Origin: Candidatus Roizmanbacteria bacterium
Lineage (GTDB): Bacteria > Patescibacteriota > Microgenomatia > UBA1406 > GWC2-37-13
Direction of reading: 5' to 3'
Length of the DNA: 64,000 bases
Assembly: GCA_016215445.1 (NCBI GenBank)
Contig: JACRJL010000003.1
Coordinates: 528,924 to 592,923 of the forward strand
Shown: piece after piece, positions 1 through 10,300 of the stretch
Layout: each line of letters starts with the position of its first letter
Numbering within the stretch: the first letter of the stretch is position 1
Position numbers and translations under genes: made by a program
The notes under the pieces: model-generated
What the model was told of the DNA's origin: nothing
The model's database searches: none
What the model saw: only the letters and a program-made list of their open reading frames with translations

Positions 1-1029
1 ATAGAGATCTACTCCTTCTATCCAATCATGAAGTTTTCCTGTTTCTGGTGCATTTGGTAATCCTTTATAAAAGGTTAATCTACAAAAACCTTTTATTTTA
101 TCTCGGCAACGATGAGCGGGAAGCGCTTCCAATTCAGCTTCAAAGATTTTTAGTGATTGTTCTAGAGTTTGTGGTGCAAATTTTTGTATTAACAAAATAC
201 TATTTATTGGGTCTACTAAATGTGGTATTAAAGCTTCTTTTTCCATTGGAAATTCTTCAAGTGTTGAAAGAAATAGGTTTTCAAGAGGTCTCACGAGATT
301 ACCCTTTTTTTTTAATTGTTCATGCTCATTCCAGTCTTTTTTCCAATCAGCCATATCATCACCCCACTGCATAGCAGTATTCATTTGTCCAAATAATCGA
401 ATTCCAACTTCATCATCTATACCTAATATTTTGAATATAATTTCTATACCTATTTCACCTAATACTCCTGTAGTTTCTCTTTTAATATCCAAACACAGAT
501 CAAGCGGTAGAATATCAAAGTTGTTATATTTTGGATTATTAGCAACTTCTACTATTTGTTGCCTATAAAGCAATAATAGCTTAATTATTTCTTCTCTTTT
601 TCTGACTGATGATCTGTCTTCTCCAGGAATCAATTTACTCAATGATTCTAAAGCTATTTCTTTTGCTTCTTGGCCTGTTACTTCTCGGCCCATGTATTTA
701 TGAGACACTGGTGTCGTATCTAGTTGATCTTCGGTAACGTGACCTCCTTGTTTTTCGATAACCTCATCATAAGCTCTCCACATTAAGTTAAAAGCACTAA
801 TATACCTGAATAGCTCTTTTTTTTCTTTAATATCCTTTTCCCTTACTCCACCTACATCTAAGGCCATTACAGAAATTAAAGATTCCATTTTCCCCGCATA
901 TATGGGCTTTTCACTATTTTTTGAAGCAGGCAAGAAGCGTTTAAGATGGAGTTTAGCTGATCGGCCGATCAGAGATAAAGTATATATTAAAGCCTGACTT
1001 TGGTTTTGTACTTCTCCAAGAGAGTGCAT
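1..1029 (-). CDS. Edge-truncated protein (343 codons to window edge), possible isoprenoid-synthase-like fold
   Basis: Open minus-strand frame from ATG at 1029 to the left edge (not in the ORF track because no stop is in the window): MHSLGEVQNQSQALIYTLSLIGRSAKLHLKRFLPASKN...FNLMWRAYDEVIEKQGG...FGQMNTAMQWGDDMADWKKDWNEHEQ. Asp-rich QWGDDMADWKKD resembles trans-isoprenyl synthase motifs, weakly. Confidence 0.7.
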   Translation of the reverse strand, partial: MHSLGEVQNQSQALIYTLSLIGRSAKLHLKRFLPASKNSEKPIYAGKMESLISVMALDVGGVREKDIKEKKELFRYISAFNLMWRAYDEVIEKQGGHVTEDQLDTTPVSHKYMGREVTGQEAKEIALESLSKLIPGEDRSSVRKREEIIKLLLLYRQQIVEVANNPKYNNFDILPLDLCLDIKRETTGVLGEIGIEIIFKILGIDDEVGIRLFGQMNTAMQWGDDMADWKKDWNEHEQLKKKGNLVRPLENLFLSTLEEFPMEKEALIPHLVDPINSILLIQKFAPQTLEQSLKIFEAELEALPAHRCRDKIKGFCRLTFYKGLPNAPETGKLHDWIEGVDLY

Positions 1030-1087
1030 AGAGCGTTATTATAGTCTAAATTCAATAAATTTTCAACATTTTTGTTTGATTACAGAA

Positions 1088-1116
1088 TTGAAATTATTAG
1101 CTTTCTGTGATATTAT
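1088..1116 (+). promoter_or_regulatory. Predicted sigma70-type promoter (TTGAAA-N17-TATTAT)
   Basis: TTGAAA 1088-1093 and TATTAT 1111-1116, 17-nt spacer; ATG at 1127. Confidence 0.5.
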
Positions 1117-1126
1117 AGGATAAATT

Positions 1127-3235
1127 ATGTTTGCCGAAGTAAATCAAAGAAGAATAAAAGATTTTTTACCAAAGGAATTTAAGTTTCTTATGTCTAAAAT
1201 AGGTTTTGTGGAAATCTTGCCTGAGGAAAATTCTATCGCTCAAGGCATTACGTGGTCAGCTTATTTAGGAAGAAGTCTTTTCAGGTTGGGTGAAAAGGGT
1301 AAATTTCTATATGATCCCGATGATAGTCTTAGTAATTTTTTACCTAATACTGAAACCAGTTCTTTATATCGTCAGGCCATAAACAGAAGTCTTCATGGGG
1401 ATTTTGAAGGCCTAAACAATATTTTTACTAATCCTGATGCATTGGTATTAGCCAAGGGGACTTTAAGAAGAATTTTTTCAAACAGAGATTCAAAAAAAAT
1501 ATTGATGAGAGAACTTAAAGGTAAACCGAGAAATTCACAAAAACCAGATAACATTGATAGGTTATATGCAATAATCCAGAGGGAACATGAGAGATTAATA
1601 ATTGAAGAAACTGATAACGGTAAACCAAATATCCTTTTAGTGGCTCATTCGCGTTTAAGCCCAATTTCAATGTTATATGACGGCGGTGATGCTTTGAGAC
1701 CCGGCCAAGAAGAAGTAATTAATAGTGTTCAAAAAGCATCTATAGGTATCCCTGCAGTTCTTCAACGAGCCGTGGTTGCTTCAACAGTTCCGCATTTGGC
1801 AACCGCAGTCATTGATCAAGAGTTAAGGAAAACCGATTTGGTAGGAAGAATTAAAATGGTAGATTATAGCGATGTGTTGGACGGAAGTTGGAGAGAAAAG
1901 ATTGGGCCAAATTTTGATTTTAAACAAGTGATGATGGTTGGGGCAACGAGCTTTGACACCAAAACGATAATAGATTCATGTAAAGAACTTGAAAAAGAAG
2001 GGAAGCAAATATTAATTGGCGGGATACTTGCCGATCTTGATCCAGCCGTGCTAGCTCTAGAGACAAAGGCCGACATATTTTCAGGTGAGATTGAGGGTGC
2101 GGGAACCGCTTTAGTCAAAACTATTTTTGATAAAGATTCAAGTAAAAGACTTATGATTCATCGAGGCAGTTTCAGGCTCCAAAGAGATCCAAATGCACCT
2201 CCTACGGCCTTGGAAGAAAAATTTTTAGATTTAAGTCAATTTGTTGATATGGATAAATATTATTCTTATGATCAAGAGCAAATGAATTTAGCAGATAGAT
2301 TAAGATTTCTAAATAAATACCTACCCCCTGCACAGTTATTTGGCAAAAAATGGGATGCTCCGGCTTGGTTAAGGTTCAGTCAGATTGATGCTCGTCGTGG
2401 TTGTCCTTGGGGTTGCGAAATGTGTTCGACGGCAAAATCGCAGGGCCCGCATATGAGGAGTAAATCTGTAGAAGTACTAAATCTTGAAATGTTGGCGAGC
2501 GAGTCATGGGGTATGATAGCACTTGATCAAAATAGTGGAGGACAGGAAAGTAGTACAATAGAGCCAGATGATTATTGGTATAGGTGGATGGAAGGATTTT
2601 TCCAGTCAGCTTTGGATAATGAAAAAAAAGTATTTTTACAGACAGATTTAGATTTTTTTGGAAGTGTAATTAAATCAACTAAACTAACAAAATTGGTAAG
2701 AAAGACACTTCGAGGTTACCTTTCTGGTGTAGAAGCGCCTGTTGCTGTTAAAGGAAATCCAAAAAAAAATCTTGAACATCAAGAACAAATGATAAAAATT
2801 GCTAAACAATTTTCAGCGCTTGGGATAGCTACTGCAGTTTTCGGTCTACGTGACGAAAATAATAATTTACCAACATATGAAGATTGGAGAATTATGTTGG
2901 AAAAACTATCTCCTGATGTTTTGTTAGTATTTCCTAAATTAAAAATACCCGGTATTCCTGGAATACCTCAAACAGATTATGATGATGAAGATTCATTGAA
3001 AAGGTACCAAAAAAAATATGAAGATGGAGATGCTCAAGGCGCAATCGAAGTAGCAACAGAGTATTATACGTGGGATAAAATAATGAAAAGACTCATAGGC
3101 ATCTTGGAAAGCGAAAAAGGGGTTAGCTTATTAAGAATTGGCGAGTTTTTAGTTTTGAGTACGTTTGTAAAAGTTTTTTTAGATAGATATAAACAAGGAT
3201 ATTATGAATATTTATTCAAGATCAAATCAATTTAA
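1127..3235 (+). CDS. Radical SAM protein with B12-binding-like N-terminal domain
   Basis: CX3CX2C motif RRGCPWGCEMCS; upstream Rossmann-like segment (VMMVGATSFDTKTIIDSCKELEKEGKQILIGGILADLDP). Confidence 0.8.
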   Translation: MFAEVNQRRIKDFLPKEFKFLMSKIGFVEILPEENSIAQGITWSAYLGRSLFRLGEKGKFLYDPDDSLSNFLPNTETSSLYRQAINRSLHGDFEGLNNIFTNPDALVLAKGTLRRIFSNRDSKKILMRELKGKPRNSQKPDNIDRLYAIIQREHERLIIEETDNGKPNILLVAHSRLSPISMLYDGGDALRPGQEEVINSVQKASIGIPAVLQRAVVASTVPHLATAVIDQELRKTDLVGRIKMVDYSDVLDGSWREKIGPNFDFKQVMMVGATSFDTKTIIDSCKELEKEGKQILIGGILADLDPAVLALETKADIFSGEIEGAGTALVKTIFDKDSSKRLMIHRGSFRLQRDPNAPPTALEEKFLDLSQFVDMDKYYSYDQEQMNLADRLRFLNKYLPPAQLFGKKWDAPAWLRFSQIDARRGCPWGCEMCSTAKSQGPHMRSKSVEVLNLEMLASESWGMIALDQNSGGQESSTIEPDDYWYRWMEGFFQSALDNEKKVFLQTDLDFFGSVIKSTKLTKLVRKTLRGYLSGVEAPVAVKGNPKKNLEHQEQMIKIAKQFSALGIATAVFGLRDENNNLPTYEDWRIMLEKLSPDVLLVFPKLKIPGIPGIPQTDYDDEDSLKRYQKKYEDGDAQGAIEVATEYYTWDKIMKRLIGILESEKGVSLLRIGEFLVLSTFVKVFLDRYKQGYYEYLFKIKSI

Positions 3236-3403
3236 CAACGAGAGAAATTCATTTTAGAAAAGGATTTTTTAACAAAAAAACAATTGATATTCCTATCTAC
3301 AACAAAATTAAGATATAAGGGAGTATGCAAAAATTCTGGATTAATCTGGAGTTTAACAGTTGTTTAGATTGAATATCTAAAAATTTATGATATACTATGG
3401 GTT

Positions 3404-3820
3404 ATGACGAATCTTAGAGAAAGAATTTTTACTTCGGATAAATTTCAAAATGCCGTTTCCGTTCTGCCTATTTTAATGGGATTAATTCCGAAACAAAACA
3501 GTCAATTTTTTGAGGTAAGGGAAAGTATTATCAGAAAGATAAAAAAAGTAGCTATTGAATTATATCCAAGTAACCACAGAGGAGCAGACATAAAGATGGT
3601 TAAGGCTCAAAAAGAGTTAGATGAACTTGAATTTGATAAAAGGTGTCAATTATTAATTCCTTTTGCCCAAGCTGAAGTAACAGTAGAGTTACCGAAAGAG
3701 GAACCTATTAGACTAAGAAAAAAAGTAGAACTTATTTCAGCCGAGGACGCAGCCTTTAGAAAAGATATGGAAAGAGCTGAAGCCGAAATTTTAAACACCA
3801 TAAATAGTGATCTTCATTAA
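3404..3820 (+). CDS. Hypothetical protein
   Basis: 138-aa ORF with TATACT box 7 nt upstream of the ATG. Confidence 0.6.
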   Translation: MTNLRERIFTSDKFQNAVSVLPILMGLIPKQNSQFFEVRESIIRKIKKVAIELYPSNHRGADIKMVKAQKELDELEFDKRCQLLIPFAQAEVTVELPKEEPIRLRKKVELISAEDAAFRKDMERAEAEILNTINSDLH

Positions 3821-3878
3821 ATAAATGTAACCTTAGATATCGAATTTTTTAGACTGCTGGAATCTTCTAAAATTGTCC

Positions 3879-3935
3879 TTTTGTAGGTTATAGTCTATGG
3901 ACAACCCATAAGTCTTGTGAGTCTAATTAGACTAA
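3879..3935 (+). repeat. Dispersed intergenic repeat, copy 1
   Basis: TTTTGTAGGTTATAGTCTATGGACAA matches the reverse complement of 16951-16976 at 23/26 positions; followed by GAGTCTAATTA shared with copy 2. Confidence 0.65.
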
Positions 3936-3936
3936 T

Positions 3937-5004
3937 TTGAAAAGAATAATCATTTTATCGATAGTTCTAAGACTTCTCGGAATTTATCTGTTTCGAAACG
4001 TAGACAATTATGATGTTCAATCATATATTCAAGTCGGAACGCTGACACTCAAACATATCAATGTTTATCCGAAAGTTGCCAATCTTCATCATCCGTACTT
4101 TCCGGTTTTTCTATATATCGAAGCCTTTGCTTTCTGGTTGGGGAGATTGGGGGGATTAGGACGGTTAGGGATAATTATAATTTTAAAAGTTATAATCAAT
4201 TTGTTTGACTTTGGAAATCTTTATTTAGTTTATCTACTTTCAAATAGGAATCTTAAGTCAGCTTTGCTTTATGTGATTAACCCTGTTTCTTTTTTGATTT
4301 TTACGCTTCATGGACAGTTTGACGCTATTCCGCTGTTTTTGTTGCTTTTGGCGGTTTATTTAATTAAAACTAAAAAAACAGTAGCATCAATACTTGTTTT
4401 TTCAATGTCCGTTGCGATTAAAACCTGGCCGCTTTTATTTATTACTGGTTTTTATAAGAGGATTAAAAATAAGAAGCTAATTCTTTTAACTTCGGTTTTT
4501 CCGTTGATGTTTATAGTTATTTACTCAATACTCTTCAAATCATCAATTTTTTCAATATTAAAAACAATTTTAAATTATCAAGGATTATGGGGAATTTGGG
4601 GATTATCGTCAGTTTTAGAATTTTTTTTTAATTTTGGAAGATTTCAGCAAAAAATTATAACTGGAGTATTTTTAATTAGTTTTTTTGTTTTTTACTATTT
4701 TTTTAAGAAAATAAGCCATATTAAAGAAATTCTATTTTTTTTGCTTTTCTTTCTAATATTTACGACTAATTTTTCAATTCAATATTTTTCTTGGTTGATG
4801 CCGTTTTTAGTAATCGTTAAACCTAAAAACTATTGGTTGGTAACAATGGCTATAACAGAATACTTAGTTTTGTCATATTTATCCTGGAGATTCACTTCGA
4901 TTAATCAAAGTATATTGATTGTTTCCGGATTAATTCTCTGGCTTTACTTAGCTTCAATTTTCTGGATGGCATATCGGAAAAAATATTCTATCAGAACATT
5001 CTAA
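3937..5004 (+). CDS. Polytopic membrane protein, GT-C mannosyltransferase-like
   Basis: TTG start; many TM segments; INPVSFLIFTLHGQFDAIPLFLLLLAVYL resembles GPI-mannosyltransferase-like proteins. Confidence 0.65.
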   Translation: MKRIIILSIVLRLLGIYLFRNVDNYDVQSYIQVGTLTLKHINVYPKVANLHHPYFPVFLYIEAFAFWLGRLGGLGRLGIIIILKVIINLFDFGNLYLVYLLSNRNLKSALLYVINPVSFLIFTLHGQFDAIPLFLLLLAVYLIKTKKTVASILVFSMSVAIKTWPLLFITGFYKRIKNKKLILLTSVFPLMFIVIYSILFKSSIFSILKTILNYQGLWGIWGLSSVLEFFFNFGRFQQKIITGVFLISFFVFYYFFKKISHIKEILFFLLFFLIFTTNFSIQYFSWLMPFLVIVKPKNYWLVTMAITEYLVLSYLSWRFTSINQSILIVSGLILWLYLASIFWMAYRKKYSIRTF

Positions 5005-5022
5005 ATCTTCATAAATGTGCAA

Positions 5023-5062
5023 TATAGTCCGTTGATACAGAAAAGACTTATGAGTCTAATTA
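5023..5062 (+). repeat. Dispersed intergenic repeat, copy 2 (partial)
   Basis: TATAGTCCGTTGA matches copy 3; ACTTATGAGTCTAATTA resembles copy 1. Confidence 0.5.
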
Positions 5063-5069
5063 ATCTTAT

Positions 5070-7244
5070 ATGAAAAATTTTTTTATAATAACAATTCTTT
5101 TTTTTCTATTCGTCATTCCAGTCAAAGCATTTGAGTTTGCCAAAGACTCTCATAATCCTTTGAATATTAGTTATATCAACAATTACTCAAAACAACTTCA
5201 AGCACATATTTTCAAAAAAGATAACTTATATCAAGGTGTTTTGACTGTTAGAAAAGATTCTGAAGGTTATTTTTCGTTAGTACTTATAAAATCCAACGAC
5301 GGCTTCAACTGGGTTATGGATAAAGAAATTTTGAACTTAGGCGTTGAGCTGTCAAATGCCAGATATTCAAAGACAGTTGACGGAAAAAATAAACTTTTTG
5401 TCACTAAACAAGACAGCGATACAAAGTATCGTCTTTATTCGACTGAATGTGATGATAGTTTTAACTGTGATCATAATCTAATGCCTGTCCTAAATATTGA
5501 CCAAAATGATATAACAGAACAAAACGGTATGTTTGCCGGATTTCCATATCAGCAAAACAGTCGGACTTATTTGTTTTACGGTGCTTGGGGGATAGACGGT
5601 TTTAAAATCAGACTCGCCTATTCAGACGATTGGCAGAATTGGATAAAATGCCCCAATAAGAATAATCTGGTTTTTGGAGGAGACGGGCCATTTGTCTACC
5701 AAATCGAAAATAATCTTTATCTTTTTTATCACGAATCAGATAGTACGGGGCTTAAATTGGGCAAAACAAGTCTTCCTTTGACGTGTGATTCGCAATTTGA
5801 AGATCAAGGTTATATCCTAACAAAAACGGCCAGCTACGATAATCGACATATTATTTTTCCCTCATTGCTTGAAGAAAACTATAGCTTGTTTTTATATTAT
5901 TCTGGACTGGGAACAGATTCAATTTGGCGGTTAAATCTGGCGGAAGCAGGACTGATAAATCCGTCCCCGACAATAATTCCAACTCCGACATTGACTCCAA
6001 CTTTAATCCCCACATTAACCCTTATTCCGACTCCAACAGTGATTCAGCCAAAAACACCGATTATCATCATTCCGGGTTTTATGGCTTCCTGGAATAGACA
6101 AGCAATTTTGTTTAATCAGTATGTGCCTCAATCCGAATGGAACACGCCTTCTTTCATTAAAGAATATGATGGTTTGATAAAGTCCCTGAAAAATATAGGA
6201 TATGAAATAAACAAAGATTTATTTATTTTTAATTATGATTGGAGGAAGCCGGTTACCGATATTGCCGACGATTTAAATAATTTCTTAACTAATAATCCTT
6301 CGACCTCGCTTAGGACAGCCCAATTTTCGATAGTTGGTCATTCATTGGGAGGTCTAGTCGGCAGGATATATGAACAAAAATATCAAAATAATAACTTGAG
6401 TAAACTGATAACGGTCGGTTCACCTCATCAGGGAGTAACACAAACTTATAAAGTAGTTGAAGCCGGCGAAATAGATCGCTCAAATAGTTATTTTTGGATG
6501 GCGGTAAAAACCGTCCTAAATCTTCACAGAAATAAACTAGAGACTGATAGAGAAATAATCAATCGATTGTTTCCGGTTTTAAAAGATATATTTCCTGTTT
6601 ATAATTTTTTGAAAAAAGACGGAGTTGAGATCGATATTGCGTCGATGAATGTCAGGAATGAACTCTTATCCAATGAGACTCATGAGTCCAATTTGATTTC
6701 TATTGTTGGCGAAAAGGGTCCGACTTTAAAAGGATTTAACGTTGAGGAACCTTCCTTGGCCGATAGACTTTTAGGCAACTACCCTGACGGTCGCCCAACA
6801 TCATCGTTCAATGATATTGGAGATTATTTAGTTTTATCATCGAGCGCAGCGTTAAACACGCCAAGCGTATTAAGCTTAGACCATGGTGAGATTATTTACA
6901 GGAAAGAGGCAATCAAAAAGATTTTAGAATTATTAAATATTGATTACTCTGATTCACAAATCATTGAAGGAAAAAGCACTAGATTTGATCGTTCTTTAAT
7001 CATTTTTATAAAGTCAAAAGGAAAAATGGAAATGAAATTTAATAATCAAAAATACGACAGTAAAGACGGAGTAATCATTATTAGTGATGCAAAAAGAGGT
7101 GATTACGAATTAAAAGTTAAAGGATCAAAAAAGGAAAAAGACGAGATTGTTATCTGGAAAATAAATGAAAATTCAGACTCGTGGGAAGAATTGGGGAGAG
7201 AAACGTCTCCTGGTAGAATCAATTACTATAATATACATTATTAA
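5070..7244 (+). CDS. Secreted beta-propeller / alpha-beta hydrolase (PGAP1/lipase-like) fusion
   Basis: Signal peptide; N-terminal propeller-like repeats; Pro/Thr linker; C-terminal IIIIPGFMASW...FSIVGHSLGGLVGRIYEQ lipase nucleophile elbow. Confidence 0.75.
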   Translation: MKNFFIITILFFLFVIPVKAFEFAKDSHNPLNISYINNYSKQLQAHIFKKDNLYQGVLTVRKDSEGYFSLVLIKSNDGFNWVMDKEILNLGVELSNARYSKTVDGKNKLFVTKQDSDTKYRLYSTECDDSFNCDHNLMPVLNIDQNDITEQNGMFAGFPYQQNSRTYLFYGAWGIDGFKIRLAYSDDWQNWIKCPNKNNLVFGGDGPFVYQIENNLYLFYHESDSTGLKLGKTSLPLTCDSQFEDQGYILTKTASYDNRHIIFPSLLEENYSLFLYYSGLGTDSIWRLNLAEAGLINPSPTIIPTPTLTPTLIPTLTLIPTPTVIQPKTPIIIIPGFMASWNRQAILFNQYVPQSEWNTPSFIKEYDGLIKSLKNIGYEINKDLFIFNYDWRKPVTDIADDLNNFLTNNPSTSLRTAQFSIVGHSLGGLVGRIYEQKYQNNNLSKLITVGSPHQGVTQTYKVVEAGEIDRSNSYFWMAVKTVLNLHRNKLETDREIINRLFPVLKDIFPVYNFLKKDGVEIDIASMNVRNELLSNETHESNLISIVGEKGPTLKGFNVEEPSLADRLLGNYPDGRPTSSFNDIGDYLVLSSSAALNTPSVLSLDHGEIIYRKEAIKKILELLNIDYSDSQIIEGKSTRFDRSLIIFIKSKGKMEMKFNNQKYDSKDGVIIISDAKRGDYELKVKGSKKEKDEIVIWKINENSDSWEELGRETSPGRINYYNIHY

Positions 7245-7271
7245 AACTTCTTACTTTATTTTAACATTCTC

Positions 7272-7299
7272 TTGACAAACGGTTTTCTACTGATATAAT
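7272..7299 (+). promoter_or_regulatory. Predicted sigma70-type promoter of the giant surface-protein gene
   Basis: TTGACA 7272-7277, 16-nt spacer, TATAAT 7294-7299. Confidence 0.6.
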
Positions 7300-7381
7300 T
7301 TTGGTATTAGTTGAGTGACAGGTCCAGATAGCCTATAGGACTTGACTTTTGTAAGAATAGTATTAAAATAGCTTTAAATAA

Positions 7382-10300
7382 ATGAAACACAAATTAGGGG
7401 AAAGAATTTTATCACTGATTCTTTCTTTAAATTTAGTTTTCAACAACTTAGCTCCTTTTATATCTCTTGCCAGTGTTAGTGCTCAGGAAGTCACACCAGT
7501 TCCAACTGCAGAACCGACTGTTTCTCCAACCGGAGAACCAATTCCAACAATTGATGTCAGTCCAACAGAAGCAGTTTCACCCACAGTTGAACCAACCCAG
7601 GACGTCACCCCAACTCCAACAGTTGAGGTTTCACCTACAGTTGAAGTGACTCCTGTTGAAACAGCTACCCAGACAGAAGGGCCGACGTTAGCTCCCCAAG
7701 AGGCGCCATCTGTACCTTCGCCTCCTACAGATTCAAATACTTCTCCTACGCCTGAAATGAGCGTTGAACCTTCTCCCGAACCCACACCAACAATCACACC
7801 CCTAATGACTCCAGATGGCCACGTCGACACGACAGTCGTCGAATCATATTCTTGTCGGGCGGATTCTTTAAACGGATGTTTAACAACGGACAAAAACGAC
7901 TATGCTCCGGCTTCAGTGGCGATTATTTCCGGCTACGGTTTTGCTCCGAATACAGGATATTCTTTGGTTGTATCAACAGACGGTTTGAGCCAGTCTTTTA
8001 ATATAACTACAGACAATAACGGTGCTTTTACTTATAGTTATTCTTTATATGAAGAATATCATGCTTTATATTCAGTTCAACTATTTGATACAGCAGGATT
8101 TGTGGTTGCAACGACAAGTTTTACTGATACGCCAACACCTTCAATATCTGCAACAGCAATAGGTAATTACGATGAATGGATCGCAAACACAGGTACGAAA
8201 GTAAATGCGGTTTCTACTAATGATGGAGATACAACATATATAACCAATAGTACAAATGGACAAAGACAGTCTTTTACCTTTTCATCGAGCAGCATATCAG
8301 CAGGATCTTCTATTAACTCAGTTACATTAAATGTAATTGCTAAAGAAGGAGAAGGTGGTTCTAAATTAAAACTTTTAGTTGAAAAAGGATCTTTAGTCGC
8401 CGATAGAAGCGTTGGAAGCGATAATAATTTAACTGGTAGTTATGCAACTTATAGTCGCATAATGACTACAAATCCATTTACTTCAGCAGCGTGGACATTA
8501 TCGGAAGTTAATAGTTGGACAGTAAAATTTGGTGTAGAAAATGGAGCAAATAAGATAGCAAGGGTTACTCAGATTTATTTAATTGTTGACTATACGGATT
8601 CAGCGCCGACAAATACACCAACACCAACCTCAACGCCTACTCCAACCCCAATATCTACGTCATTTGGTCCTATTTCTGCGCAAAACATTGCTTGTATGGG
8701 TGATCAACCGACTGCGCCAGATCCAATAAACTGTACAGCAAATGATATTCAGTTAGCATCAGTGGATAATATTCAAATTATAGAAAAAAGTGACGATGGA
8801 GTTACTTTTAGTCCAGCAAGCGGCAACCAATGTGATTATCCCGGACAATATATTAAATTCACTGCGAGTTGGCATGTTGAGTCTACAGCACAAAGCCGCT
8901 ACAATGTCGGGCTTTGGTTCGCTAATCAAGGCCAGGCTAGTGCACTCCATGGAACCTGTTCCGCGTCAACATTACCAAGTTCACCTTCACCTTTCTTTGA
9001 GGATACTGATGATACCTGCGGTGACATAGATGCCGAATCAGTAGGGACAGTTAGTCCAGATATTACTGTAGTTGCTAGGTGTGTGGCAGCGCCTGGGACA
9101 AACAATCTTAGACTTCCATATTGTACAAGTTGGGATAATAATGAAGCTGCTGGAAATTCATGCAACGGTCCTGAAGATACTGTTGCCGGAACACCTTCCA
9201 AATGTAGCTGTAACAATGGGTTTACAATCCCAATAATCGTTCCTTTTACAGCAAATATTGAAGTTGTTAAAGATTTAAATCCAGGTACAGACCCAGGCAA
9301 ATTTAATTTACAGGTAAATGGCAATAATGAAGCTTCTTGTGTAGGAGACACAGGAACAACAGATCAAGTTACAGTTGGAGCCGGAACAAGTCAAAATCCG
9401 GGAGCCACTCATACGGTAGGAGAAACAGCGTGTACGAATCCAAGCACAAATCTAAGTGATTATGCAACTTCTATTTCCTGCGTTGATAGAGGATTGACAA
9501 CTTTTGACGGTGGAGCAGCCCTAACTCAAAGTGGAGCTGGTCCGTTAAATGTTGATGTCGATAAAGATGACGACATAGTATGTACGATTACAAATACGGT
9601 GAATAATGGAACTATGAGAGTTCACAAAGTAACAGATCCTTCAAGTGATACGACAACTCAATTTAGTGTTACCGCAACGGGATCAGGTACGATTTACGAC
9701 AACGCGACCCAATCTGTCACTGGTGGTTCTTACGTAGACTATGAGCTTCAACCCGGTACTTACGATGTTGCGGAAGCCTCTAAATCAGGCTGGAATGAAA
9801 CCGGTAATACGTGTAATGATGTAGTTGTTCCGCCGGGACAAACGGCAGAATGTACAATAACAAATACGCAAAGAGGTCATATCATAGTTGACAAAGTTAC
9901 TGATCCGAGCGGAGAAAGTCAAAGTTTTGATTTTACCGCGACAGGAACAGGATACTCAAATTTCAGTTTAACCGACCAAGCATCTCCTAATAATCAGGAA
10001 GTCGTTCCGGGATCATACACCGTTTCTGAAGGTGCGGTTGAAGGTTGGGATTCAGACGGAGGAGTCTGTGATAACGGTGAAGCTCCAAATAGCATCGATG
10101 TCGGTGCAGGTGAAACAATTACGTGTACATTCACCAATACTCAAAGAGGATCAATAAGCGGATATAAATATGAAGATCAAAGTGGTGACACTACAGATTC
10201 TGGCGATCAAAGTCCTGTTGAAGGGCTTTTGATTGAACTTTGGAGATTGGTAACCGGGACAACATACGAAGATACGGGATTATTTGATTACACAGACTCA

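Noticed and set aside
48-374. Plus-strand 108-aa ORF
   Set aside because: Antisense to a long open minus-strand frame (1-1029) with better protein-like composition.
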